DNA from: Methanobacteriota archaeon
GTDB lineage: Archaea; Thermoplasmatota; Poseidoniia; MGIII; CG-Epi1
Assembly: GCA_014240055.1 (NCBI GenBank)
Contig: JAAZXP010000008.1
Location: 1-30,045, forward strand
Length of the DNA: 30,045 bases
Direction: 5' to 3'
Position 1 is the first letter of the stretch. Each line of letters starts with the position of its first letter. The translations under genes and the position numbers were made by a program. The notes below the pieces were generated by a model that searched no databases, was not told the origin of the DNA, and was given only the letters and a program-made list of their open reading frames with translations. This document shows, piece by piece, positions 16,740-24,970 of this stretch.

Positions 16740-18904
16740 CCCATCATTGGCATGACTACTCGAGTAAGCAAAACAATAGCACCAAGTCCACCTATGCTTA
16801 GAGAAGCATAATGGCCAGTAAAACCTGAATTTATTTTTCTTACTTTATTGCTAAAAAATTGAGTAACACTTGCAGTCCCGTTCACCATTCCATCCACAAT
16901 ATTCCGGTCAAACCAGTCACATGCTTGTGCAAAAGTATCCCAAGTTCTCATTCCAAACCAATCAAATAATTTAGCCATGTATAGCCTATTTGAAAGGAAA
17001 GTATGGATTGGCCCAAGTACAATATTATCTGCAATTGAACTAGTTGAAAGTATAGTGCTACCATCACTACCTCTCTTGTAAAAAAGATAACCTAAACTAA
17101 CTCCTGTAAGACCAACTATAACTGACAAATAAGTTAAAGATGAAGAAAGAATGTGATCTATTATCTCCCACCTAATCATACCTTCAGTACTTTCGTGGTG
17201 ACCAAAATAAATCCTAGAACCAAAACCATCACCAATAAATAATAGAAATCCTGAAAATACAGCCATGAAAGCTAAGAGCATGAGAGGTATTGTCATTACT
17301 AAAGGTGCTTCATGGGCATGAATCTTAATCTCTTTCTTGGATAGTTCCCAGTTACCCGTTTCTTCATGATCTTTAGATGGTGCCATTTCACTAATTTCTC
17401 GCTTATCAGGACCACTAAAAGTCATCATCCAAAGTCTCGTCATGTAAAATGCAGTCATTGCCGCAGTCAACAGGGCGAGCCACCACAATACTCCAAAAAT
17501 CCCTTCAGCTTCTCCATTATGATGCACAGCTTCCAAAATTTCATCCTTAGACCAAAAACCAGAAAAGAAAGGAACTCCAGCAATCGATAATACTCCTAGT
17601 CCCATAGTCATGGAAGTAATAGGCATAGACTTCCGCAATCCACCCATTTCTCTCATGTCCTGTGTATGTACTGAATGTATAACTGCTCCAGCTCCTAAGA
17701 ATAATAGAGCCTTGAAAAATGCATGATTCATTAAATGGAATAATCCGGCTGTGTATCCTTGAACATGAATTTCTAGACCTTGTTCAGCCGCATGCCAAAA
17801 TGCCCAGGCGCCAGTACCAAGAGCTAAAAACATGTACCCTAATTGTGAAATAGTCGAATAAGCAAGTACACGTTTAATATCATTCATAACCATTGCCATA
17901 CTTGCGGCAATGAAAGCAGTCACACCACCAGTCACAGCAATGTAAATTGCAGTATCCGGACTGTGAACAATCAAAGGATAAGCTCTCGCAACTAAGAAAA
18001 CTCCTGCTTTAACCATAGTTGCAGCGTGAATCAAGGCCGAAACGGTAGTTGGACCTTCCATAGCATCAGGAAGCCAAACATGTAACGGAAATTGAGCAGA
18101 CTTACCTACCGCCCCGCCGAATAAACAAAGCGTTGCCCACTTCACTTCCGTAGCATTAGCTGCTAACAATTCAGGATCACTAAATAATTCAGAATATCTT
18201 AACGTACCAAAGGTATTGAATAAAATAACAAGACCTAAAAGTAGGAAAACATCGCCCACACGTGTAACCAAAAAAGCTTTCTTAGCTGCAGAAGCTGCAG
18301 ATGGCTTTTCATACCAAAATCCAATTAATAAATAAGAACAAACACCAACTAATTCCCAGAAAATAAACATCAATAAGAAAGAATTTGCAATAACTAAACC
18401 AAGCATTACTCCTACGAAAAGGCATATTTCTCCGAAGTATCTAACTTGTCTATCACCTTCTTCGTGCATATAACTTGTAGAAAACAGCACAACCAAATAT
18501 GAAACCAAACCAACGACCAATAGCAAAATTGCTGCTAAACTATCAATGTAAGTACCAAACTCAAATGAATACGTTTCTCCACCGAACCAAGTTCTTGTAG
18601 ATTCAATAAATCCACCATGTAAAGAATCATGAAAAAGAACCTCATAAACAACTGCCATAGAAAATACTGAAGAAAGACCTACACCAAACAAGGCAAACGA
18701 ACCACCTCTTCTTGGATCATACATTCCAAATAGAATAATTAAGCCGAAAGTAACTATGGGAAATACTGGTATCAACCAAGCGACACTTACAAAATCTTCA
18801 GTAAATTGACCTGTAGAAAAATAAAGTAATAACAAAGCAAAAACTATACTTCCTAAGACTACAAGCCCAATACCTGAGTCTGAATTATTGTCTTTACTAC
18901 TCAT
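16727..18904 (-). CDS. nuoL: Complex I-like proton-translocating subunit L
   Basis: A 725-aa antiporter-like subunit, somewhat longer than usual. The core has FIFWELVGVCSYLLIGFW with the TM5 glutamate (Glu184), FLVTRVGD, FPLHVWLPDAMEGPTTVSAL and HAATMVKAGVFLVAR. The C-terminal region has the long lateral-helix arrangement expected of NuoL. Before the usual first helix (VAWLIPVFPIVTFGLII, about 41-58) there is an additional hydrophobic helix (about 12-30) after a polar serine/asparagine-rich start. ATG 18904 lies 1 nt after the nuoK stop, with GAGGTGG just upstream as ribosome-binding site. It overlaps nuoM by 13 nt. Confidence 0.95.
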   Translation of the reverse strand: MSSKDNNSDSGIGLVVLGSIVFALLLLYFSTGQFTEDFVSVAWLIPVFPIVTFGLIILFGMYDPRRGGSFALFGVGLSSVFSMAVVYEVLFHDSLHGGFIESTRTWFGGETYSFEFGTYIDSLAAILLLVVGLVSYLVVLFSTSYMHEEGDRQVRYFGEICLFVGVMLGLVIANSFLLMFIFWELVGVCSYLLIGFWYEKPSAASAAKKAFLVTRVGDVFLLLGLVILFNTFGTLRYSELFSDPELLAANATEVKWATLCLFGGAVGKSAQFPLHVWLPDAMEGPTTVSALIHAATMVKAGVFLVARAYPLIVHSPDTAIYIAVTGGVTAFIAASMAMVMNDIKRVLAYSTISQLGYMFLALGTGAWAFWHAAEQGLEIHVQGYTAGLFHLMNHAFFKALLFLGAGAVIHSVHTQDMREMGGLRKSMPITSMTMGLGVLSIAGVPFFSGFWSKDEILEAVHHNGEAEGIFGVLWWLALLTAAMTAFYMTRLWMMTFSGPDKREISEMAPSKDHEETGNWELSKKEIKIHAHEAPLVMTIPLMLLAFMAVFSGFLLFIGDGFGSRIYFGHHESTEGMIRWEIIDHILSSSLTYLSVIVGLTGVSLGYLFYKRGSDGSTILSTSSIADNIVLGPIHTFLSNRLYMAKLFDWFGMRTWDTFAQACDWFDRNIVDGMVNGTASVTQFFSNKVRKINSGFTGHYASLSIGGLGAIVLLTRVVMPMMGWSI

Positions 18905-18905
18905 A

Positions 18906-19208
18906 TTACCACCTCAACCTATTAAGTAAATCTAACTCAATTGTATCTCGCTGTTTAAACAGACTCAATAATATCGCTAATCCAATAGCCACTTCTGCAG
19001 CTGCAATCGTAGTTACGAACAGAACAACTATTTGACCAGATAAAACATTGTAGAAAGTAGAAAATGCTACAAAATTTATATTTGCGGCAGTCAACATAAT
19101 TTCTACAGACATCAGAACAACAATAGCATTCTTATTACGAATTACACCATATGCTCCAATTAATAATAGAATTGAAGAGAATACTACAAAGTTAATAGGA
19201 TCAATCAT
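18906..19208 (-). CDS. nuoK: Complex I-like subunit K
   Basis: A 100-aa membrane subunit with three helices, the normal length for NuoK. The segments VLMSVEIMLTAANINFVAFS and TIAAAEVAIGLAILL carry the two buried glutamates of the proton channel. The ATG is inside the end of nuoJ2 (8-nt overlap) and is preceded by GGGAGGAAAGAG, a good ribosome-binding site. The stop is 1 nt from nuoL. Nothing unusual is seen in this subunit. Confidence 0.95.
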   Translation of the reverse strand: MIDPINFVVFSSILLLIGAYGVIRNKNAIVVLMSVEIMLTAANINFVAFSTFYNVLSGQIVVLFVTTIAAAEVAIGLAILLSLFKQRDTIELDLLNRLRW

Positions 19209-20013
19209 CTCTTTCCTCCCTAGCTAAGAAAACGCCTGCTTGCAACGCTATAACCATCAAAACACCTAGCAAGATAAATGGGACTTCCCAATCATTAAAC
19301 AATTCAAAAGCTAAAAATTTAGTAGTGTCAATATTAACATCACGAGGCTCTGAATACTCGGAAGTGTACCCCTCTGAATCAACGGCATACACAGTCCAAG
19401 AATAAGTCTCTCCCCTAACAAAATCGGAATAGGAGTACTTTGTTTCTTCTAAATTATCTACTTGATGAATTAAAGAGAACGAGTCTAAGTAAGTTGTATC
19501 ATACTTATCAGTACTTACTTGTTCATTGATATTAATAATAATACCATAGGTTACTGTAACTAAAGGCCAACTTACTGTAAGTTTTGAAGCTGTTGTAGTA
19601 GTATGCTGCTGAGTCAATAAAAGAGGCATTTCCTCAATATTATTTCCTAAGGAACTTCCGGACATTCCAGTATAGTAAATACTAGATGTATAATTTCCTG
19701 AAGGCAATCTTGGTGTTTGAGATTCATTATCGGTAATATTACCTTCATATTTCAACTCACCGTCACCATCCACTACAATATGTCTATAGCCGACTGAAAC
19801 GGGGACCCATTCAAACTCAACTATGTCTGTATAATGATAATAACCATCGTCAGGAAAAACTAGCGAAGGCGCACAACCATTGTTACAACTATCTGAAACA
19901 TCTGATTCGATAATCAGATTATTCCAAGGCGCTAAAGAAAGAGAAAACACCACGTAAAATGAAAATATAATGACCAAAGCGTCTCTAACCCATATTGTGC
20001 TTCTACTAGACAT
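19201..20013 (-). CDS. nuoJ2: Complex I subunit J, C-terminal part (NuoJ2) with a large extracellular insertion
   Basis: NuoJ is split in two genes here, as in haloarchaea and Methanosarcina. This half should supply only helices 4 and 5, about 90-100 aa, but is 270 aa. Helix 1 (about 11-28) follows a basic N-terminus. Residues 29-240 are polar, beta-rich and extracellular by topology. Helix 2 (about 244-265) ends in the cytosolic AREERDD. The insert appears to hold two FN3/Ig-like units: one around VEFEWVPVSVGYRHIVVDGD and LPSGNYTSSIYY, the other from LTVSWPLVTVTYGIII to GETYSWTVYAVDSEGYTSEY. A Cys pair lies at 43 and 47. ATG 20013 is preferred because GGAGGTG lies just upstream; GTG 20019 is the longer option. 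Overlaps: 8 nt with nuoJ1 and 8 nt with nuoK. The J2 identity rests on position, topology and the last helix; the insert has no recognised name. Confidence 0.8.
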   Translation of the reverse strand: MSSRSTIWVRDALVIIFSFYVVFSLSLAPWNNLIIESDVSDSCNNGCAPSLVFPDDGYYHYTDIVEFEWVPVSVGYRHIVVDGDGELKYEGNITDNESQTPRLPSGNYTSSIYYTGMSGSSLGNNIEEMPLLLTQQHTTTTASKLTVSWPLVTVTYGIIININEQVSTDKYDTTYLDSFSLIHQVDNLEETKYSYSDFVRGETYSWTVYAVDSEGYTSEYSEPRDVNIDTTKFLAFELFNDWEVPFILLGVLMVIALQAGVFLAREERDD

Positions 20014-20269
20014 CTTCACCTCCCTTTAATGTTCTCTTAGTTAACATAATTCCAAAAATAATAACCACAGATATAGCTCCAACATAAACCAGGACTTGTA
20101 TAACTGCCAAAAATTCAGCATCAGCAATAATAAACAAACACGCCGTCAAAAGAAAAACTGTTGCTAACCAGACTACCGAATGAACTATATCATTTCCATT
20201 AACAACTGCCCAAGCCGAAGCAAGGATTAAAGACGCAATTAGCCAAAATACTGCTAAAACTAAATCCAA
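20006..20269 (-). CDS. nuoJ1: Complex I subunit J, N-terminal part (NuoJ1)
   Basis: An 87-aa protein with three membrane helices (about 2-23, 28-48 and 51-76), matching the first three helices of NuoJ/ND6. The third helix contains EFLAVIQVLVYVGAISVVII, the conserved stretch that includes the gated tyrosine-glycine region of ND6. A cytosolic KRTLKGGEDV tail ends the protein. The initiator is TTG at 20269, 3 nt after nuoI. The stop is TAG and overlaps nuoJ2. Confidence 0.9.
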   Translation of the reverse strand: MDLVLAVFWLIASLILASAWAVVNGNDIVHSVVWLATVFLLTACLFIIADAEFLAVIQVLVYVGAISVVIIFGIMLTKRTLKGGEDV

Positions 20270-20272
20270 AAA

Positions 20273-21049
20273 TTAAGCCTCCTGAGAAGCCTTTTCTTTT
20301 GTTAACCCACTGGAACTCGAATTACTAATTGGTTCCATATGTAAACAGCTTGCAGGACATACTTTAACACAAGTTGAACAGCCAATACATATAGTATAAT
20401 CGAAATATGGATTTTCTACATTCCTCTTTTTCCCACTCTTTAATTCCTTGGTCTGAGGCCCTATATCCATAATTATACAATTTGTTGGACAATTATCTAC
20501 ACACTTACTGCAACCGATGCAAGGATCTGCATCAAGAACTGGAGATTCCATCATATAATTTGTAAGAGGTAGCTGAGGTAGATCTTCTAATTCGACTTTC
20601 ATAGATCTTGCAGGATAAATTAAAGCTTCACGATTAGTATCTGCCAATTCATAGAAATCCGTCATAGTCATAGCACCAGTAGGGCAGTAATCTTCACAGA
20701 AACCACAGAACATACAGTGACCAAAATTTATGGCAGGCCTTTCTGCTTTACTCTTTCTCTTTGCTAAATGAGAACCATACCAAGCTCTATCTTGCTCCTG
20801 ATCAGATAAGTCTTCTGGCTTCATCTTCAAACATTTATTAGGACAAACCTCACCACAAATACCACAACCTATACATAAATCCCAAATTACTGCATTCATT
20901 CCTCTATAAGTTGGAGGTGGATCTCTCCTCTCCAAAGGATACATAACGGTCGTTGGTTTGCCAAATGTTGACTTGAAAAATTGCTTTAAAGTAACCTTCA
21001 TCGGATTTACAAAAATGTCCATCAAACCAGGTTCTCTTTCTTTACTCAT
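20273..21049 (-). CDS. nuoI: Complex I subunit I with four [4Fe-4S] motifs (C-terminal ferredoxin-like extension)
   Basis: NuoI normally has two [4Fe-4S] clusters in about 150-180 aa. This 258-aa protein has four CxxCxxCxxxCP motifs. The first pair, Cys59/62/65/69 (CIGCGICGEVCP) and Cys112/115/118/122 (CMFCGFCEDYCP), is the standard pair feeding electrons to NuoB. A second pair, Cys177/180/183/187 (CIGCSKCVDNCP) and Cys221/224/227/231 (CIGCSTCVKVCP), forms an additional bacterial-type ferredoxin domain. In the absence of nuoEFG this tail could accept electrons from a soluble ferredoxin or other donor (inference). ATG 21049 is 1 nt from the nuoH stop and 3 nt separate it from nuoJ1. The serine-rich C-terminus is probably flexible. 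Confidence 0.94.
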   Translation of the reverse strand: MSKEREPGLMDIFVNPMKVTLKQFFKSTFGKPTTVMYPLERRDPPPTYRGMNAVIWDLCIGCGICGEVCPNKCLKMKPEDLSDQEQDRAWYGSHLAKRKSKAERPAINFGHCMFCGFCEDYCPTGAMTMTDFYELADTNREALIYPARSMKVELEDLPQLPLTNYMMESPVLDADPCIGCSKCVDNCPTNCIIMDIGPQTKELKSGKKRNVENPYFDYTICIGCSTCVKVCPASCLHMEPISNSSSSGLTKEKASQEA

Positions 21050-21050
21050 A

Positions 21051-22283
21051 TTAGAATATCTCCGGTAACGTAATTATATCTGCAAAATAAGGGTATATCT
21101 CTACCATGAATATAACAATCAAAATATTAATTAATGACAACGGCAATAATTTTTTCCAACCGAGTTCTAATATTTGATCGGTCCTTATTCTTGGAACTGA
21201 CCATCTGATAAATATCCAAAATATTATAATCAAATACACCTTCAATAAAAACCAAATTTCTGGAGGAACTGGCCAAGGACCGGCCCAACCACCAAGGAAT
21301 AAAATTGTAGCCACTGCAGCACCTGCAAAACCACGAATATATTCAGCTGCAAGGAAAAGCATATACCTAATTCCACTATATTCTGTAGTCCACCCTTCTA
21401 CCAATTCAGCCTCAGCTTCTGGCAAATCAAATGGAACTCTCTCGACTTCAGCAAGAATACATATCATAAATACAATAAAACCTATGAATTGTGGAATAAA
21501 GTTCCACATAGGTAGGCCAAATAACCAAGTTCCTTCTTGTTGTTGCTCTACAATAGTAACTGGATCAAAAGAACCTGCTAAAAGGAAAACACCAGCCATA
21601 CTCAATAGTAATGGTATTTCATAGGACATTAATTGAGCTGCAGATCTCATACCTCCAATCATTGAATATTTATTATTAGAAGCCCAACCAGAAGTTAATA
21701 CTCCAATTGGAGCTATAGAAAACGCAGCCATTATCACCATTAAACCTGCTGGGGCTGATGAAGCTGCAAATCTATCTGAAAGCGGGAATAATACAAGCAA
21801 AAATACTGAAGAAGAAATAAAGATTATAGGACCCATAGTGAACAAAAAACGATCAGCTTTAGCTGGCACAATTAGTTCTTTAGTTATGGCCTTAATCCCA
21901 TCGACCATGTTTTGTATAATTCCAATGCCACTATAATTATCCTTAAATTTCCATGTTGGTGCTTCACCTGCTAAATCTTCACCTAGTTCCCTAAAAGACC
22001 TCAAAGATAGCATTGGCCCTCTTCTATCCTGTATACGGGCAGCTATTTTTCTTTCTAAATGAATAACTAAAATTAGATTGGTCATGCCAACCATAAATGC
22101 AATGTTTACTGCATATGTCCATGCTAAAGTATCTAGCCCACCATCAGTTCCTAACCAATCAGCTACAGAACCTGCAGGATTACTAAATGGAGGAAACAAG
22201 CCAGCTTGGAAATTAAAAATAGGTATCAGAAGATAATTTGCAGTCCATTCAGCCATTGTACGGCATACTGTGAATAAACTCAC
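21051..22283 (-). CDS. nuoH: Complex I-like quinone-site subunit H
   Basis: The 410-aa subunit is longer than the usual 320-350 aa. It carries LERKIAARIQDRRGP, NMVDGIKAITKE, FDLPEAEAELVEGWTTEYSG and the acidic residues of the quinone chamber. Between RRGP (residue 90) and GIIQNMVDGIK (from 121) lies about 28 extra residues, including ELGEDLAGEAPTWKFKDNYS; ordinary NuoH has only a few residues there. That loop is cytosolic, next to the NuoB/NuoD interface. The N-terminus before helix 1 is also extended. The start may be GTG 22283 (4-nt overlap with nuoD) or ATG 22256 (MAEWTANYLL). Confidence 0.94.
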   Translation of the reverse strand: MSLFTVCRTMAEWTANYLLIPIFNFQAGLFPPFSNPAGSVADWLGTDGGLDTLAWTYAVNIAFMVGMTNLILVIHLERKIAARIQDRRGPMLSLRSFRELGEDLAGEAPTWKFKDNYSGIGIIQNMVDGIKAITKELIVPAKADRFLFTMGPIIFISSSVFLLVLFPLSDRFAASSAPAGLMVIMAAFSIAPIGVLTSGWASNNKYSMIGGMRSAAQLMSYEIPLLLSMAGVFLLAGSFDPVTIVEQQQEGTWLFGLPMWNFIPQFIGFIVFMICILAEVERVPFDLPEAEAELVEGWTTEYSGIRYMLFLAAEYIRGFAGAAVATILFLGGWAGPWPVPPEIWFLLKVYLIIIFWIFIRWSVPRIRTDQILELGWKKLLPLSLINILIVIFMVEIYPYFADIITLPEIF

Positions 22284-23374
22284 TTATCGGTTTCTCCTAT
22301 ACATATGTCGATACTTCCCATTATTGCAGGAATATCTGCTAATTTGTAACCTTTAAGATAATGTGGACAAGCTGAAATTGTAGTAAACATAGGGCTCTTG
22401 ATTTTCCAACGATATGGCCTATCTGAACCATCTCCAACAAGATACATTAGTGCTTCACCTCTTGAGTCTTCAGTTCTACGGAAAGCTTCTCCTTGAGCCC
22501 TAATTGGAACTCGAGAAGCCATTGTAGGTCCGGCTGGCATTTTCTTAAAGCAATCTCGAATAATACGAACTGATTCTTTCATTTCATCAATTCTTACCAT
22601 ATATCTGCTAAAACAGTCACTGTAACCAGGACCAGCCTCTCTGCTTGCCACATCCCAATCAATTTCCTCATATATCTCGTAAGTGTCATGCTTTCTCAAA
22701 TCAAATTTATTACCACAGCCTCTTAAATTAGGTCCAGTTATTCCTAAATTCATAGCCTGAGATGCAGTAAACTTACCTACATCATCCGTACGCATTCTAA
22801 AGATTTTTGAGTTTTCAAAAAGATCAGCATATTCATCAAGTCTCTGCTCAAACAGCTTGAGTATACGTTCGGTTTTCTCTTCAAAACCATCAGGTAAATC
22901 TCTCTTAACTCCACCTATTCGAATATAATTGTAGAGCAAACGACTACCGCTTGGAAGTTCTAATAAATTAAGGAAAAGTTCTCTGTCTCGCCAAAAGTAA
23001 AGTGCACCAGTAATATGACCTAAATCCGGCATGTAAGCGCCAGCCCACATCAAATGTGAAGCTAACCTTTGTAATTCTAACATTATCGTACGAATATACT
23101 GCGCCCGGACTGGAACTTCAACATCCATTAACTCTTCAACAGAATGAGTGTAACAGTGTGTCCAAGTAGTCGAACTCGCATAGCACAATCTATCAGTTAA
23201 TGTTGTATTCATGAAGTATTTTCTTCGTTCACCCATTTTTTCAACAGAACGATGAAGATAGCCTAACTCAGGATCTGCATCCACAATTGTTTCACCATCC
23301 ACTTTTACTTTAAGAGTCCAAAGGCCGTGAGTCATAGGGTGCTGAGGCCCCATACTAATCCACATTTCAGCCAT
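22280..23374 (-). CDS. nuoD: Complex I-like subunit D (49-kDa type)
   Basis: The catalytic peripheral subunit that, with NuoB and NuoH, forms the quinone-binding pocket. The protein is about 364 aa and complete: MGPQHPMTHGLW near the start, ELGYLHRSVEKM, LASHLMWAGAYMPDLG, RGCGNKFDLRKHDTY and the closing LADIPAIMGSIDICIGETD. NuoC and NuoD are separate genes here. ATG 23374 is preferred to GTG 23380 because AGGAGG lies 6-10 nt upstream and the ATG forms a TAATG overlap with the nuoC stop. The TGA stop overlaps nuoH. Confidence 0.96.
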   Translation of the reverse strand: MAEMWISMGPQHPMTHGLWTLKVKVDGETIVDADPELGYLHRSVEKMGERRKYFMNTTLTDRLCYASSTTWTHCYTHSVEELMDVEVPVRAQYIRTIMLELQRLASHLMWAGAYMPDLGHITGALYFWRDRELFLNLLELPSGSRLLYNYIRIGGVKRDLPDGFEEKTERILKLFEQRLDEYADLFENSKIFRMRTDDVGKFTASQAMNLGITGPNLRGCGNKFDLRKHDTYEIYEEIDWDVASREAGPGYSDCFSRYMVRIDEMKESVRIIRDCFKKMPAGPTMASRVPIRAQGEAFRRTEDSRGEALMYLVGDGSDRPYRWKIKSPMFTTISACPHYLKGYKLADIPAIMGSIDICIGETDK

Positions 23375-23847
23375 TACCACTCCTCCTCGTGTATTTCATA
23401 CACGTAATCTTTTCTTAGAGGATGGCCGGCAAACCCTTCAGGTAAAAGTACCCTGCGTAAATCTGGATGGCCAATAAAATAAATACCCATCAAATCAAAA
23501 GCCTCTCTTTCATGCCAATTAGCTCCAAACCAAATATTAGAAATAGAATCTATGCTAGGAGCATCTCTCGTAAGATAGACATGAACTTCTAACATAACTG
23601 CACAATCATTATCATCTACTACAATCGATTGGTTAAGGCAAGAAAAATGATAAACTAATTCAAAATCTGGCTGATTATCTATGGCACTAATTAGGGAACA
23701 ATGTTCAAAGTCTGATTTTATGCTATCAAAAAAATCTAATGAATCTTCCTTAGTCAAATCTAATTTAACTATGTTTTCTTTTAATTTAGAAATATTAGAA
23801 ACTCCTTTAGAAGAAGATAGTTCCTGCATAAATTCATCGATGTTCAT
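23374..23847 (-). CDS. nuoC: Complex I-like subunit C (30-kDa type)
   Basis: A 157-aa peripheral-arm subunit. The first half is weakly conserved; the second half has the signature NWHEREAFDLMGIYF, GHPDLRRVLLP and GHPLRKDY. It holds no cofactor and supports NuoD. It lies 3 nt after nuoB and its TAA overlaps the nuoD ATG. Confidence 0.95.
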   Translation of the reverse strand: MNIDEFMQELSSSKGVSNISKLKENIVKLDLTKEDSLDFFDSIKSDFEHCSLISAIDNQPDFELVYHFSCLNQSIVVDDNDCAVMLEVHVYLTRDAPSIDSISNIWFGANWHEREAFDLMGIYFIGHPDLRRVLLPEGFAGHPLRKDYVYEIHEEEW

Positions 23848-23850
23848 CTA

Positions 23851-24492
23851 TTAACGCCTCAAAAACATACCTGGCTCTTTAGCCCTTATTTTCTTTTGCA
23901 AAGTCAAAAATCCATGCATCAAAGCTTCTGGACGAACGGGGCAACCAGGAATGTAAACATCAACCGGCATGAAAGTATCAGCACCTGCAACTACTGAATA
24001 AGAGTCCCAATAAGGACCCCCTGAAATTGCGCACTCACCCATTGCAATAACCCATTTCGGTTCCGGCATTTGTTCATACAGTGTCTTTAATTTTGGCCTT
24101 AATTTTTCACAAACTGGACCATTAACTATCAATATATCACATTGACGTGGAGAAGAACGGTAAACTAAACCAAGCCTATCAATATCGTGATCTGGAGCTG
24201 AAGCTTGCCCCATTTCAATTGCACAACACATTATCCCAAAATGTAAGGGATGAGGTGATAATCTTTGAGCAAAATTAAAAATTGGCCTCGTAACTCTATC
24301 TACAACTTCACGCATACCTGTGCTTTCAGCTACATTGTATACTGAATCATCAATCCATTTCAATAGTTGGTCTGAACGCAAAGCCAACCAATCTCCTGCT
24401 GGAGGATCTTCCATTATTTCATTCGAATCAGTTGTTTTAGAACCAATACCTCTTCGAAGACTTGGATTACCTCTTACTTTTTTTGAACTCAT
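23851..24492 (-). CDS. nuoB: Complex I-like subunit B (cluster N2)
   Basis: Holds the terminal [4Fe-4S] cluster N2 that reduces quinone. Starting at ATG 24492, which overlaps the nuoA stop in ATGA, it is 213 aa. An open frame extends further upstream into nuoA but is not needed. Cluster ligands are Cys89/Cys90 in MCCAIEM, Cys154 in MGECAISGG and Cys184 in IPGCPVRPE. About 60 residues precede the first conserved part (VTRPIFNFAQRLS), a basic, polar extension longer than in many NuoB proteins. Confidence 0.96.
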   Translation of the reverse strand: MSSKKVRGNPSLRRGIGSKTTDSNEIMEDPPAGDWLALRSDQLLKWIDDSVYNVAESTGMREVVDRVTRPIFNFAQRLSPHPLHFGIMCCAIEMGQASAPDHDIDRLGLVYRSSPRQCDILIVNGPVCEKLRPKLKTLYEQMPEPKWVIAMGECAISGGPYWDSYSVVAGADTFMPVDVYIPGCPVRPEALMHGFLTLQKKIRAKEPGMFLRR

Positions 24493-24848
24493 ATCCAGAT
24501 TACATCCTCCTTTTTGAAAGCATACCACAAGCCTAGTAATGTTAGAAGTAAAAACAACATCATTACCACTTTTGCAGCAATAGCTAATTGAAGATAGACT
24601 TGCACCCAAAGAATAAGAAATACAACTACTAAATCAAAAACTACGAACAAAATGGCAAACATATAGTATTGGAAATGGAATTGAATGTGAGCTTCACCCA
24701 TTGGAACTTCTCCACACTCATAAGTCGAATTTTTGAGAGCATTATCATTATGTGGTCGGAAGAACCTTCCGATAAAAAATGTCAATATAGGAAATGATAG
24801 CGCAATAAGCGCGAAAATCCCTATAGGAACGTACTCGTGTCCCAGCAC
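24489..24848 (-). CDS. nuoA: Complex I-like subunit A, first gene of the nuo operon
   Basis: A 119-aa subunit with three membrane helices, the standard length. Conserved features are EYVPIGIFALIA at the start, YECGEVPMGEAHIQFHFQYY in the cytosolic loop and FVVFDLVVVFLILW in helix 2. The initiator is GTG 24848. A divergent gap of 122 nt separates it from panB. It leads a 13-gene unit with no gaps larger than 3 nt, so all subunits should be made from one transcript. Confidence 0.94.
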   Translation of the reverse strand: MLGHEYVPIGIFALIALSFPILTFFIGRFFRPHNDNALKNSTYECGEVPMGEAHIQFHFQYYMFAILFVVFDLVVVFLILWVQVYLQLAIAAKVVMMLFLLLTLLGLWYAFKKEDVIWI

Positions 24849-24895
24849 GAATACCCTTTTGTCTAACCCTATTAAAAGAGTTCGGACTAATGCCC

Positions 24896-24905
24896 AAAAT
24901 ATATC
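24896..24905 (-). promoter_or_regulatory. Candidate TATA box for the nuo operon
   Basis: On the minus strand GATATATTTT lies about 50 nt before the nuoA start, giving a predicted leader of around 25 nt. The same 122-nt gap (24849-24970) must hold the panB promoter; an AT-rich AATAAATAT (24909-24917, plus strand) is a weak candidate. No other structure was seen in the gap. Confidence 0.35.
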
Positions 24906-24970
24906 CCGAATAAATATGCCAAACCATAACTACACCTACTTGTCTGCTAAAGTCCTGAAAAAGGTGTATA

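Noticed and set aside
24493..24609. Extended NuoB start that reaches into nuoA
   Set aside because: The extra 39 codons overlap nuoA in another frame; the ATG at 24492 forms a clean ATGA overlap and gives a normal NuoB.
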